A stretch of DNA of 64,000 bases from Sympetrum striolatum (Eukaryota > Arthropoda > Insecta > Odonata > Libellulidae). Position 1 is the stretch's first letter, and each line of letters starts with the position of its first letter. Of this stretch, positions 21,101 through 34,500 are shown one piece after another. The notes beneath the pieces are model-generated. The model ran no database searches. It was given only the letters and a program-made list of their open reading frames with translations, and was not told where the DNA came from. The stretch covers positions 42,317,393 through 42,381,392 of the forward strand of contig OX388350.1 of the NCBI GenBank assembly GCA_947579665.1. The letters run 5' to 3'. The translations under genes were made by a program, and so were the position numbers.

Positions 21101-24100
21101 TTCCCATTCTTGTTCATGGCTGCAATAAAATGATTAAGATTAAGGCTCCTTTCACTATATGGGCTGCAACGAGCGAGTCCAGAACGAGCTGGCCAAAACC
21201 ATACCAAGTGAGTGTGTATTTACAATGCCAGCTGACTGGTGTTTAGCTCCCACAACCATTGGAATTGTGCTCTCCAACTTGATGTATGCATTGTATGTAT
21301 ATAAGGTTTGCATAAAAAGAATGAAAAACTACAACAATTACTGTATTATATTGGTATAAATATAAAAGATAAACTTTATGTACATCATTTTACTTGAGTC
21401 CTTAGGAAAGGGTCGACAAAGAAACAATTTTCTTGTTAAATAAAAGTACAAAGTTTTCCTTCAGTTTTCTACTTCTTGAAGGATTTGCTTGGAATTTCAC
21501 AAGGTTTCTTCTATTTATGCTTACGGCCCAGAGAATCGGCTGCCATCCAAAACTGAAAACTAATCGGTCTGGACTTGCTTGGCTTTTAGTATGAATATTC
21601 CCATACTGACACCTATGTTTGTTCCTGGAGCACAGTCAGTTTGGCCAGGACTTGCTCAGCTTGGCCGGCTGTGTGAAAGTTATGCTAAGTAATAATATTC
21701 ATAAAAATAACAGGCACAGCTTGTTAAGAAAACCAAAGCAAGGTGGGAATCACTTCAACCTCATTGACTGTAACAAAAGGCAACTGGTTGGGGACAGCCC
21801 AAAAAGGACCACTGGAACTAAGATGAAAAAGAAAATGACACAACCACTTGGATGGAACCAGACAATGTCATTAAGGTGGAAGCAAGACTTCTCAACTGCA
21901 TGACAGGGTTTGTGAAATTAACAGGTACCTGATACATATTTCAGTTGCTCAGCTGCCTTCTTCGAAAGTTATGATTAGCTATTCAATTCAGTTTAAAATA
22001 CTTCATGAAAATATTTAACTTGTTGTGGACATCCACTGACACTGTAGAAGATATCATAAAGTAATGCTGAACTTCAACTATTGGCTAAAAAACAATTTGA
22101 CGATCAAAGCATACGGCTAACTCCCTCTGCAATAAAACCGACCCAGGAAAGGGATTGCTAGAGCCATCTTCTGCATTGAGTATGCTAAAGTATGGGTATG
22201 ATCTGAATTAGAACATGAAATGTCTCTCATGATTTATATCCATTGTCACACAAGTATTGGTTACTTTCATCTTGTAAATGTTTTTATACGTAAAAGCTAT
22301 AGCTACGAGAATGATTAAAAATGATTGAATACCCTTTTGGTTGGACTTCAAAAGTCCAAGGTATTGGTCATAACGACGCTGTTTATCTGGATCAGCAGCA
22401 AAAGGTTTAAAATGAGTTATCTCCTTGCTGTTTCCAGCACTTGCTGCTGAAGATGCCTTTTCTGCAGTTGTTGACTGCTCACTGTTTGCTGAACTTTCCA
22501 CATCAGATTCTGGTTCAACCTGGAATGTATTGGTGTTTTTCATCAAGCAGAAATACTAAACCAATGATAAAATTTTGCATCTCAAGGAGTTATATGATAC
22601 TTCCTACTTCAGTCCCTCTAAATCTTTGAATAGTAATCATCTGCTTCATTAAAGACAAGAATATAGTTAATTTGTTCTTGTGAATGCCTGGGTGTGGCAA
22701 AAAGAAAGTCGAATAATTCTGCGTACTAATGTGCAATTACAGTTTGGAAAAATTTGAAAATAGAAAGTAAAGCTGGGTTTCCGCATGAAATGATTACTGG
22801 TGCCAATTTACATCTCCACACATTTCAAAAATTTTTAACTGGCACAGTATTAAAGAGTGTCAACTGAGATCCTTCCTTCATATGTCGTTGTAGATAAGGG
22901 CCAATACTAATTTAAGGGGAAATTATTTTTCTTTGAAAGAACTCTAAAATTACGAACCTCATGATGACTCGATGAGTTAAAACTAGTAGTTCCAAAAAAT
23001 TTGTGTTTTGAGAAAATTTAGACTTAAATTTTTAAATAAGCAGTATTAAAGATAGTATCAACTGAGATCCTTCCTTCATACGTCGTTGTAGATAAGGGCC
23101 AATATTAATTTAAGGGGAAATTATTTTTCTTTGAAAGAACTGTAAAATTACGAACCTCATGATGACTCGATGAGTTAAAACTAGTAGTTCCAAAAAATTC
23201 GTTTTTAGAGAAAATTTAGACTTAAATTTTTCTGCTACCATTCCTGTATTGGAGTTTCACCATGTGATGGCTCCAGTGCTTGATTTTATGCACAATAATC
23301 AATTGATTAATAAGGGCAAGTTGAAAGATGCGAAGGAAAACAGAGGGAAAGTCTACTGGTACTAGTAAGTTGAACTCCTTTCTTGTTTTACTGGTGCCAG
23401 TTGCTTTTGTATGTTTCGTTACACCAGTCAATTGGCACAAGCCGTTGTATGCCAGTGCCAGTAATAATTGCATGAGAAAACCCAGCTTTATCAGCAGAGA
23501 GAAGCAATAATTACCCTGAAGAGTGAAATAAAACTTGCTAATAACAATGATGTTTTTAAAATAACGTTAAAACAAAGTAATAGGAAAATGTAGTTTCCAT
23601 CTACTTACATGAGTTACATCTATGCAAAAAGCTTCTATTGCATTCAAATAACTGATTTTGCTTGCAATACTAAATTAATTTGAGAGTAATTTCTAGATTA
23701 CCTTAATCTTAATAGCTTCAGCTAATACAGTTTTTCTAGTGCCAGAGATGATGGCTTCTCGATCGCTGGCAGTTAGATCATGGCGCCCCAATCCCTTCTT
23801 TCTTCCATCACCTTTTGAAGATGCGTCATCACTGGGTTCAAATCTTGATTTCTGAACCTATGGATTAAATACAAACCAAACTGTATTGAATACATATGCA
23901 TATAAAATAATGACCAAATCTATGCATCATAATTTAAATAAATAACATGCTGTCATATAAATGCGTGATGTGCCTGATTAACAACCACGTGAAACAGTAA
24001 CTTAATTATCAATTCAGACTTGCAGAACATTTTTGCTGTTTTCGTACTTTTAACGCTCCAAACATTAATTCCTACTATTCTTCAACTGCCTTTTTCAGCT

Positions 24101-27100
24101 TATTACTGCTAGTAACAAAACAAGATTGAGAATTAAGTTTACTGATAAGAAAGTAAAACTAGTTTTTTTTAAATTCCAATGCAACAGAACAAATAACAAA
24201 GATATTTATAAGGAACAATTACAAATAAGGCAAGAATGAGTAGAATTAGGTATCTACCAGCAATGTTATATGCATATCAATGTAAAGAAAAGAAGCCATA
24301 TGAAAATTCTTGGTGTTTTGAATGATAACAGATAAACTGCTTCTAATTTATGTACCTAAAATGTGTCCCAATTGTTTTCCATGATGATTAATCTTTTAAT
24401 ATATTTAATTTTAAAACAACTAATATATTTTTTCTATAAATAATATTTCATTCAATTTCAGTTTGAATTCTGATTAAAACCAAATAACTTTTGATATGGA
24501 GAGCCATAAAATTTAAGTTTAAACTTTAACCCACCAAGATATCTTCCATGTAATACTGTTCATTATATCTGTGGAATTATACTGTTTGATAAAATAAAAT
24601 TCCGCATGAAAAATTACATTTGTTACATGGAAAACTTGAAAATATTTCTAGAAGGATCAAGGTGGATGCATTTACTTAGGAGATGGAAGTATTTTCTTAG
24701 AACAGCAGCTTGTGGCTTTAGTCTATATGCCAACTCTTATGGTCATATTTAACAAGAAGTAACCCCTCAAAAATAATGAAATTACCTTATGTATAGGTCT
24801 AAAATCAGGTGGTAGTTTTGGAGGTGGAAAAATTATGATTGGGGGAGATGTTTGAGCCAAGATAAACCCTTCCAAAGGTTCCCCAACATAATTGCAACTT
24901 TCTCCAGTGGAATGGTCCCATCGACTGCTTTTCTTTGAGTCTTTCTTCTTTTCTTTGACATCTTCCAAGGCAAAGTCATAATGAGACATATCTTCAGTTG
25001 AATATATGTCCTCATCGTCATCCTCAAATGCTCCGACTCCAAATGCCTAAAACAAACATTTATTTATTTAAATCAAGATTTCAAATACAGCATGTAAGCC
25101 AATATACAGTGAAATATAAACAAATTGTTGATACATATATATACAGAAAAAACAAATAAAAACAACATAATAGATAAGAAAAGTACATTACATGGAGGAC
25201 AATTAGTAATTGAGTTACCAAATTATTTCTTGAAAAGAAAGGATCCTGCTTTATGAAGGAATCTTTGGTCAATGAAAATGGTTCCTCATCAATCAGAAGA
25301 GAATTTAAAAAGGAAGGAAGAAGAAAAGAGGGAGCGTTTAACGAGAGAGATTCTGGGAGTAGGATAGTGAAATAGAAAAGAGGAACGAGTAGTTCCACTA
25401 AGAACTTGAAAATAAAATTGAGCAAGTAAATTAGGACAATCAGTAATGGAATTTAAAATGCTATGTATAAATGAAAGATCACTTTTAGTTCTACCAACAG
25501 AAAGACAATCCGAAGATAGAGCAGATAACATGTTACTATTAGAAACACGATGTTACAAATGAATAATTTGCAGAACTTTTGTCCATTAAATAAACAGTAG
25601 GTAAATTGAATGTAGAAATACTATAGTGACCTGAGGATCAATTATTCCTTTCTTCAATGACTTTCAAAAAAAGACAACAGAATTTAAATGAATTAAATCT
25701 ATAATTTCTCATCAAAAGAAGAAACTGTAATTTTAAAATTTAAATCTACACAGATACTACAAATAAGGTGAATTACATATTGCACATTAATTGCAAATTT
25801 ATGTCATCCCAAGGGTAGAGGAACTTAAAACATGATGGTAAGAATGGCAGTGGAAATTTATGCCAGAGCCAAAATCCACTTCAATGGTATAATGAAGGAT
25901 GAACTGCTTTTCAATTTCCTTTTCAAACTTAAATTAAGTCATTATAATGATAAGATTACGAAAGAACCCAGTATGAGGATAGCTGATGTTGGAGAAGGAA
26001 GAAGACAGTGATAAATATGTATAACTTTTGGTCTATCAAACAAGGCAGAGAATAGCTAAACTGAGTTGGATTATGTCCATAGACAAATATATCAGCTGCA
26101 CAAGCTATTCACTATGTATTTAAGGCAAGAATTTTACTATGTGTATCATTAGAAAGTTGGAGCAGGAGAAAATAAATTTTTACACTGGAAATCTTCATAA
26201 CAGATCCCACTTCTATCACCTTGTGCGGTATTTTAGTAATTTTTTAAGCGAGTTAATTTAAAATTCAAGCAATCACAACTTAGAAACTTATTCTTGCATG
26301 TAAATTTATTTTTATTGATCAGTATTTAATATAATAAATTAAAATAGCTTTTAAATTTCATAATAAATGTAAACAGTAAAAGTTATCAATTAAAATCTGA
26401 TGTTTGGATGACAAATAACAGTATTTATAATTATCTCAGAATTCCTCTGAAAGTAATTTCTAGAATTATTATTACAAGAAAAATCATTTCTAAGAGAACT
26501 TATTTTAGATATCCAATGCCATTTAACTTTACCTGGCCAGAAATTGAAATTTTCTTCTTGTTTTCAGTCATGTTAAGAATTGATTTCTTTGGAGGTCCAA
26601 GTTTGCCAGCAAACAGGATAGGCCTTCTGTCAAGCCCAGAGTAACCTATACCAAAAACGTCATCCTTTGGAACACAAATGAAGGGTTGTATGTCATCTGG
26701 AGCATATAGAACTTCTACTTCATTTTCTTTTTCTTCATCATCTGAACTCTCCGAAGCATGAGATGGAGCTGATGAACCACGGAATTCATCAGGCAATGAA
26801 CACCCGTACACCTGAGGAAAATAAAGTAAGACATTCATGGTTTAAACTATATTCCTTGATCATGTTCAAACAGAGGATATTCTTAATGAATTAATTTCAT
26901 AGTTTCAGGAGATGAATGCATACCTTTTCCTGAACTTTTTCACGTTCCTTAGCAGATTTCTTCTTTTCCTGTTTAGTAAGTCGAGGGCCCACACCCTGAC
27001 CTGGTTTCCATCCCATTTTCTTAAGCAATCGAACCCCAACTGTGTCTCTGTAACACAATATAAAATTTGATGATGGTAATTTTATAATTACAATTTCACG

Positions 27101-28563
27101 GCAGCCCATAACATCCTATTAACTGTTGCTCTCTCTGATACAGAACATGGATAAACAAAACCTGAAGGGTCCAGGTAAAAGATTCAAATTAAAGGAGTTT
27201 CTTAGTAAGGGTTGAAGATCGGTATTCATTATACACATATCATACAGATATTTATTTTAAAAGTTATTATTATATATCTCGTTTGGTTTATGTTTTATCG
27301 ATGAAATATAATTGTAAACGACAAAATTTAATGATTTACCAATTGATGGCTCACGAACTTCGACCTGATTAATGTTTTTCAACTGCTGAAGAATGAGGGA
27401 TTATGAATAGTGGACATAAAATGCATGAATAGTGCACAAGACATACTTGTTTGTAATCAAGTTAAGTGAATGAAAGAGAAAGGAGAGGTCAAAGCAAGAA
27501 ATATTGACAGCATTAAAATTTTGTATGGGTGGTATTTGCGTAATTTTCGTTGTAAAATTGCTTTATATAAGCCAGGAATGGTTCAAATTAACAAGAAAAA
27601 ATTCTAGTTTAAAAACGATCTTTTAGCATTGTTTGGATACAAATTGATATGGACCAAGGAAAACGTTTTAGCTATACAAGATAACAAGGGAACGGAAATA
27701 TCGAATTGAGTTGATCAATTTATAATAATCTTACCGAACAGGCTGAAGAAAGAGATGAAGGACTGGATCTCCGGGTATAGGTCCATCACTTGGCACGTAA
27801 CGTTTCCTCTTGTTAGTCTGTTGTTCTCTGAAGTCACTTGTAGGTCTTATCACTTTCGGAGCAATACCAAATTCTTCCATATCCTATATGACATTAACAT
27901 AAAATATAATAGAAATCCTATTTATTTTGGATTGAATTGGATACTGAGCGAGAAGAATTGTTGAATTATGTTTAGAACCACAGAGATTGATTGATTTCAA
28001 CATCTTCTCCATATAGAATAAATTAAACATCAATTTATGGCTTGCATAAGAGATTAAAGTAAATAGGCGAAATCTTTCAATCTTAGTTTAGTAGTATAAT
28101 GTTTCTCAATCATGAATGACTAGATATTATAGTACAAGCATGTGAATCTCGCAATTGCATACATTACCTCTTCGTCCATAAAGTCTTCTGGTTTTTGGGA
28201 ATATTTTTGGCCTCTGTCGGATCGAGTTGACTTGAAAGTAGAAGGAGTCCATCCTTCCAAAGATCCAACAGAATTAAAGAAACCAGCAGAAAATCCGCCA
28301 GTGAATGCTCCATGAAATCTTCTTCTTCCTTGTTTATCTAGCACAACTTGCTCATCTATGTTTAATGGTCTCTTGCGAGGAATTTCGTCTACAAAGGAAA
28401 ATGAAGATTTTACACCTCTACACAATACCCAACTCCACTACTACAAATAATTTAATTGATGTCATGATATATGACAATATTCAAAACGCTCACCTTCATC
28501 AATCGGATCTAACGGTGTTCCGTATGAAACATAATCTTCAGATTCATCTGCATCTGAATCCAT
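18160..28563 (-). CDS. GPATCH1: GPATCH1, G-patch domain spliceosomal protein
   Basis: Eleven exons: 28494-28563, 28168-28388, 27735-27883, 26924-27047, 26533-26811, 24786-25046, 23702-23857, 22333-22519, 20436-20748, 19750-19975 and 18160-18741. All phases agree, giving 856 codons (855 aa; human about 930). The N-terminus has the conserved YVSYGTPLDPIDE and FHGAFTGGFSAGFFNSVGS segments. The G-patch (GVRLLKKMGWKPGQGVGPRL) lies at about residues 148-185, followed by GIGYSGLDRRPILF. RHDLTASDRE and MTEWERDREKMEFEQ are family blocks in exons 7 and 9. The C-terminus is Ser/Asp-rich and then a Lys/His repeat tail of about 28 residues. GPATCH1 associates with the catalytic spliceosome; G-patches activate DEAH helicases. 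The start codon is 232 bp from the SOCS start on the other strand. Confidence 0.96.
20749..22332. other. GPATCH1 intron 8
   Basis: No exon recognised. The part near 20980-21030 belongs to a dispersed repeat family, listed separately. Short frames at 21159-21359 and 21619-21903 lack recognisable homology. Confidence 0.5.
20980..21030 (+). repeat. Dispersed repeat fragment (AAGTCTCAATCTCGCCTTA family)
   Basis: The block GAAGAGACTTTTAAGTCTCAA plus CGCCTTAAAAAACCTTAT recurs in closely similar form at 61375-61435 and in part at 54645-54690. Three copies in one window indicate a multi-copy repeat; the element's ends are not resolved. Confidence 0.5.
22768..23490. mobile_element. 719-bp non-autonomous DNA transposon with TA duplication, GPATCH1 intron 7
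   Basis: The ends are inverted repeats of about 32 bp (AAGCTGGGTTTCCGCATGAA at 22770 against AAAGCTGGGTTTTCTCATG read from the right end). TA flanks both sides (22768-22769 and 23489-23490). Inside is a tandem duplication of about 196 bp starting at 22845 and 23041 and about 95% identical by eye. Several inverted and direct copies of a TACTGGTGCCAG-like motif lie near the ends. No transposase frame. Confidence 0.8.
22845..23236 (+). repeat. Tandem duplication, about 196-bp unit, two copies
   Basis: Copy 1 begins at 22845 (CAGTATTAAAGA) and copy 2 at 23041 with the same bases. Both contain TGAGATCCTTCCTTCATA and CATGATGACTCGATGAGTTA. Few differences are visible, so the duplication is recent. 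It is internal to the TIR element. Confidence 0.85.
25047..26532. other. GPATCH1 intron 5
   Basis: AT-rich intron; I see no exon, RNA gene or clear repeat terminus. Frames at 25081-25531 on the minus strand are unrecognised and probably chance. Confidence 0.55.
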
Positions 28564-28795
28564 TTTTTATTCAGGTGTGTAGAGATCGAATAAACGAGAG
28601 AATCCCAGCTTCCCAAGATGTTTGACGACAAATAACGCGCTTCATCTATTTTGTTTTGGTGCTTTTCATCGACTGACGTTGGTGGCGTAAGAGTCTGTAT
28701 TGGTGAGAAGGAGATGTTTCCACAAGTGTCCTTGTTTGATGATAAAAGTGTATTTATCCAAGAGTGGGATATTATTGTGGCTGTCATAAAGCGAA
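28564..28795. promoter_or_regulatory. Bidirectional promoter region GPATCH1 (-) / SOCS (+)
   Basis: Only 232 bp separate the two start codons. No TATA box is evident. An upstream ATG at 28714 opens a 33-codon frame that overlaps the SOCS start out of frame, ending at 28815. Confidence 0.55.
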
Positions 28796-30271
28796 ATGGC
28801 TGTCAATTCAGCTAGCCCAGCTGAATCCAAGAGAATGAGGAAGATGAGCTTCAGCTATTTAAAAGATACGCTAGCGCGTCGGAGCTCTAGGCAGAGTGGT
28901 GGGCTTACTAAAGTGTGCTGTTGTGAAATGTTAGAAAATGCAAATGGCGGACTATCATCAGAAGCAAATAATAAATGCTCCGGTCGGACAGACTCATCTT
29001 CTGATAGCGAAAGTGACAAGTGGAAGTGTTCAGGCATGTCACTCAGCGAAGATTCATCGAAATATAAGCCCAGCATTTTAAAATCTCTGAAGAAAAGATT
29101 TCAGCTAAATGGCAACAGTGGTAGCGACACACACAAAATCAAGTGCAAATCTAAACAGAAAATCAAGCCGAGAGAAACTGTGAGTGGATCATATTCTCAT
29201 TCTATTAATGGAGAATCTTCCAGTGAAGGTTTTACAGTTGCCAACCAAAGAAAAGGAGGTAACCGGTTGTTGTGTCATTTAGCTTCAGTGCAGTTACTCC
29301 GATCACAGGATAAAGTGGATAATATAAACAATACGGTGCCCAGTCTCGATCACTCTCATTTATCTAATGAAGATAATGTGCAAAACTTTCAGCCCAACGT
29401 CACTGAATTTGTTCAAAATTCATACAGTTTCAGTAGCGTTTCCTTGCCGTTAGTGACAAGATGTGTCAGTTCAACCATACCATCTCGTGAGAATAACATT
29501 ATCCCTGGCGGTGGAACTAATAACACTCACAACATAGTAAATAGTCATTGTACATTAGTCACGAATGCTGATAATCTCTGCGAGTCCCATGAGTCGTCGG
29601 ATGGTGATTATAACGAAATTTTTCTTGACCGTGATGAGCATGTCGCATATGAAAACTGTGATTCGGCCAGTCGTTCCTTGAGGCGTGAATCTGAAGGAGA
29701 CAAGGATACAAATACTTCGTCGAGTCCTCCCCCCGACTCGAAATCTTGGGGTCTTACCGGTGAACTTGTCAAATTAGCGAAATACGGTTGGTACTGGGGT
29801 CCAATATCTAGGGAAGAAGCGGAGGAAAAACTCTCAGACCAACCAGACGGTGCCTTTCTAGTTAGAGATTCTTCTGCAGATAGATATCTCCTTAGTCTTA
29901 GCTTTCGGAGTTCGGGGAAGACTTTGCACACCCGAATTGAACACTCTTATGGACTGTTCAGTTTTTACTCGGACACTGAACAAGAAGGTTCAACTAGTGT
30001 TGGGGAACTGATTGAGCACTCGATGTCTTATTCAAGGAAGGGTGTTTTCTGCTACTCAAAACCTCGCTCTCCTGGACACCCTTCCTTTCCTGTTCGACTT
30101 ACTAAACCCTTTTCCCGATTCACTCAAGTTAGATCGTTGCAGTACCTCTGCCGGTTCGTTATTCGTCAAAATACGCGAGTGGACAATATTCAAAAGTTGC
30201 CACTCCCCACGAAGCTTAAGGGATACATCCAGGAAGGCCATTACTGGTTGGAAAGGAAATGTGCCCTGTAA
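28796..30271 (+). CDS. SOCS6/SOCS7-type suppressor of cytokine signalling (SH2 + SOCS box)
   Basis: Intronless frame of 491 aa. The N-terminal about 320 residues are low-complexity, Ser/Asn-rich and poorly conserved, as in SOCS6/7. An SH2 domain runs from about residue 330 (GWYWGPISREEAEEKL) with the phosphotyrosine-binding FLVRDSS at about 353 and LHTRIEHSYGLFSFY. A SOCS box follows from about 441 (VRSLQYLCRFVIRQ ... LPLPTKLKGYIQEGHYW). SOCS proteins bind phosphotyrosine targets through SH2 and recruit Elongin B/C-Cullin 5 through the box, causing ubiquitination in receptor-kinase and JAK/STAT signalling. The SH2-SOCS segment is closest in my memory to vertebrate SOCS6/7 and fly Socs16D. Head-to-head with GPATCH1, tail-to-tail with COQ9. 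Confidence 0.95.
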   Translation: MAVNSASPAESKRMRKMSFSYLKDTLARRSSRQSGGLTKVCCCEMLENANGGLSSEANNKCSGRTDSSSDSESDKWKCSGMSLSEDSSKYKPSILKSLKKRFQLNGNSGSDTHKIKCKSKQKIKPRETVSGSYSHSINGESSSEGFTVANQRKGGNRLLCHLASVQLLRSQDKVDNINNTVPSLDHSHLSNEDNVQNFQPNVTEFVQNSYSFSSVSLPLVTRCVSSTIPSRENNIIPGGGTNNTHNIVNSHCTLVTNADNLCESHESSDGDYNEIFLDRDEHVAYENCDSASRSLRRESEGDKDTNTSSSPPPDSKSWGLTGELVKLAKYGWYWGPISREEAEEKLSDQPDGAFLVRDSSADRYLLSLSFRSSGKTLHTRIEHSYGLFSFYSDTEQEGSTSVGELIEHSMSYSRKGVFCYSKPRSPGHPSFPVRLTKPFSRFTQVRSLQYLCRFVIRQNTRVDNIQKLPLPTKLKGYIQEGHYWLERKCAL

Positions 30272-31436
30272 GACATCATTAGTGAGAATAATCGACTGAT
30301 TTTGATTCTTTCTTTAACCGTTTCATTTCTTGTCTCGTGTTACGATTTTCCTTTTGGTTGAAAGAGTAGTCATTTCCTCATTTTTTAATTATTTTGTACA
30401 TAAGAGAAATAGCATTTTCCCATTTACTTGTATTATCTGAACCCGGTCATCTTAATTTTCACTTTTGCTACATTTTATTTATCTGTAAAACTCTTATTAT
30501 TGTTAAAATCTTTTTTAGCCTTTTACTTGGTGGCACTCCATCATCAAATTAAAAACAAAAGAAGTTTCTGATTTACTCAAACTTTACCGTGAGAAGTATT
30601 GAAAAGGAGCCAGAATTTAAGTGCATATTTTAATGCATATATTTAATGTATGCTTCCTGTGGCATAGTTTATTTGGCTTAATGACATTTTATTTGACTCA
30701 ATGCTTACTTAGTCACTTTGTTAAATAAGATCACCTGTTACTTACTCATTATGGCAAAGCGAATTTAAACATCATGGAGCTTGCGGTTTCGTTTCAATCT
30801 TAAGTGAGGGACATTGCTTTTTCTTATTTTGATTTGAGGTGGAGAGAAGATGGTCGAGCTTTACCTTTTCCAGTCATATTCAGTCTTCTTTTATTGTCTG
30901 TATAAATGCTGACATTTTATTGTTTTCTTAGAATCTGTGATTATAGAAATATATGCTAAATCTGCCAACATTTAGTCTTGGTAAGCATTGGTTTAAAGTA
31001 AGGTATGTATATCGCTTGATTGTGTGCTCAGTTGTAATCCTGTATGTATGTTTGAGGTCTGGGTGCTTAGCAGCAGAAAGTATCTTACTGTTACCTATTT
31101 TAGTTATTGAACCCCAAGGGTTACTTCCTAGTATATTTTGAGTGCTATATGTTATTAAGAAAATTTTAGGCCAATTTTATGTAATTAATTGTTGGATCAA
31201 TACCATCTTTGTACAGAGAATTTATTGAAGATGCAATTATCTGCATCATATAAAAAAACTGCCTTTGGATTATATAATATGGTAATACATAAGGCTTACT
31301 TGCAGCTTTGTATTGAAACTGTTATAAACTTGTTTTGAATGATAGTCAGTTTTATAATCTATGAAATATATTCAGGAAAATAGTGATCAAGTGGTTTAAA
31401 TAATGCCATATAGACAAAACAATACTGTGAAACACT
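30272..31436 (+). other. SOCS 3' UTR and convergent spacer
   Basis: AT-rich sequence after the SOCS stop. No canonical AATAAA is seen on the plus strand; an ATTAAA occurs at about 30547. It ends where the COQ9 poly(A) signal lies on the other strand. Confidence 0.4.
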
Positions 31437-31442
31437 TTTATT
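31437..31442 (-). terminator. Poly(A) signal candidate of COQ9
   Basis: AATAAA on the minus strand, about 126 nt after the COQ9 stop codon. Placement fits a short 3' UTR. Confidence 0.5.
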
Positions 31443-31567
31443 GTATTGGTGCCATTCTTGTTATATTAAGAATAGCAATACATAATTTGCTTCTCTTTAC
31501 AACTAACAAAGACATGTATATCTCACACAGCCATCAATTTTATGCATACTACTGTTGTTCACTCCTG

Positions 31568-34500
31568 TCACCTGTTTAATCCCAGGATGTTCCGGGCCTG
31601 TAAGAAAGAAACATAAATTACAATTTCTTTCAACTTTATGTTCGTGCATTTTCATTCCTCGTGCCTTGAGAAATTGCGTGTAATGAATTTTATTATTTTT
31701 CCATTTCATTGAGCAGAGGTAAGTCATAATAAATCACTGCTGTATTACATACTCTAATTCAAAATTTAATTGCTAAAATTAATAAACTGAATATGAGGCC
31801 TATCTAGATATATACTAAAACAACATCAATTTTACTTAATTTTATAGAAAAACTCTTGGCTTCAGCCTGAGTCATACCTTTTCATTTCTTTTCCCAATAA
31901 ATTGAAAGATAAGAAATATTGCTGATATTAAACAAAATTAGTTTCATTAACAGGTCCTTGCATAAAACATCCAGAGCATATAAGTAATTAAGTAGAGAAA
32001 CAAGTAGTTTGTTGAGGAGATGGTATTTCCCACTTCCCGTAATTTGGAAAGTGCTATGCTATTTTAGCAAACATGATTGCCTGAATTCATAGCACAAATT
32101 TGAGGTTTTAAATCTATCATGGATGATGAATACAAACCGTAGTAAAGACTGCTGTGGCAGTTTCCTGAGCTGCTGTGCTTACTTCTCCGGACCGTTTCAG
32201 GTAATTCTGAAGCTGAGTAACATCTTCGATCCTCCTATCCAAGAACCGCCAGGTTGATTCGTAATCCTCTGACGAGTCCTGAATCAAACTCAGCTCAGTG
32301 GCCTTGTAGACTCCGGCCAAGACAATGCGCCTTGAATACCAGCTGAACTGTGAAAGAGATGAGATTTAAAATCAACAAGATCACATGGGGAAAAAACTGC
32401 CTCATTATTAAAGTTCATTATTTAATAATGACATGATATTGACATTAAGTAAGTCTGTCGATAGAAGTTAATAAAGTACATGGTCAAATTATCATCAACT
32501 TTGGTCATTTAGCAATGGAAATGTCTCATGCTAAATTTTCTTAGCTAAGTACTCCATTTTTTGCTAGAAAAATACATATGTAACTATTCGGTTGGATTAG
32601 CTTTTAATTGCGGATTGGTTAGGTCACTCTTTCTTTAAATACTGGGATTATTTTTAGCTTAATAGCTACAATTAATATTAATTGACTTAACTAAGTGATG
32701 CATTTGGATCAAGTTATATTTTTTCAAGAGAATTTAATACAAAATATTTTTTAATTATCCCTATACCATCATGGATTCTATTATATAACAATGGTCCAAA
32801 TTAAGGTCTGTATTTTTATCTCTTGATTTTTTCCCCGACCAAAATTTACAGTGCAGTATTTTACTTTAATTATCAGGCGAACAAAAGCACCTACATCTAT
32901 TTGAGTATGCAAAGCAAATACAAACAACCCTAACCCTAAGGACGTGAAATAAAACTGTACAGGCTAATCAGCCTTCCTTGTTATAGGTGTATCCCTACTA
33001 TGTACTGAATGAACGTTTGGTGGGAAGAATTTTAAATAATCTTGAAGCAGCTAAAGATTAAATTATTTTATAACAGTTAGCTGTGATCATTAGAAGCAAC
33101 CGTTTGATCAACTCTTTGATTCCTGTACTTTTGCTTGATACTCAGCTAGTTATGCTGCTATTAACATCAACACCCTAGCTTTGTGGCTCTCAATAAGCAC
33201 ACCATAGGTAAGCTCATAGTTTGTTTTTTGATGCTAGTTACCCTTTAGTATGATGCTTCAAATTTTACGCTACCAGTGCATTTTATTTTCTGTAATAAAT
33301 ATTTCATCATATAAAGGGAGTTCTGTACAAAGTATTACCATGTTCCATTCTACATACTGTAAACTTAATTATGGAACTAAAATTTCATGCAGTTCAGGTG
33401 GCAGTAAAAGGGTTACCCTTAATAACTGCTCCTATTGTCATTAGTAATATTGATCTTTTTTCAGTGTTTTTATTTTAAAATAGAATCACTATACTCATAA
33501 AATCAAAGGTATGCCTTCAATAAATATATATTATCATTATTGCACAGCATAAGTTGAACCCAAAATAGAAATCACAGGAATAATACAAACTTTCAAAGTC
33601 ATTGTATACCTATAAAGTTTATCAACATTTTCCCCTAATTCCAGGAGAAGACTAATATTTACTGTATCAATTTGAATTCTCATTCAACAGAAATATATTG
33701 ATAATAAATAAAACTATTTAAAAAATTTTTCCCCATATTTCATTATCTATTTGGCCAGAAAAATTAAATTAACTAACAAGTTTCCTATCAAGGAGAAAAA
33801 GATGTAATTTTTAACTAGCATCCAGGTTTTCCAAGATGAATTACTTACGTCTACTGATTTGTCACCAGCATAATAGCATATGTCATCTACTAGAGTGAGT
33901 AAATTGGCAAGTGAGGTTGGCACATTTTGTGGCATAGACATTATGGCGAGAGCTTGTGGCCAGTGTTTGAGGTATGGAATAAGCATTCTAAGACGAGCCT
34001 CCACTGCATCTCGAACAAACTTTGGTGGTGGCCTTCTCCTGAAAAATTAACATTTGCACATCAATCCCAGTGATTCTTGTTTAGCCTATTGTTTAAAAAC
34101 TTTCTGTTTGCAATGAATGGAATATTATTTCTGAAGTCTGAGCTGGGTTGCAAAATTAAATCAATTCTTATCATTGTTCATGTCACCAATTATCTACAGA
34201 TAAGTACATTTACCCAAATATTTCCAATAGAAGAATTAAAAACAGTCCTAATGATTCTTGTTACATTCTACTGACTGTTACAGCAACATGCAATTCACTC
34301 ATATTAGAATTTATATATATTTATTGGACAAATTAACAAAAAGTATATATAAACATAGTTCCATTTTGCAAAAAAAGAATTTCGTGCATAAACATGCAAC
34401 AATAATTAGCAACATATTTTATATGTTATTATGTCATTAAGTCCAACAGCCTAAATCCTGAAAAATCTCCTTTTTGGGGTTACAATTTTGGATAAAGGAA

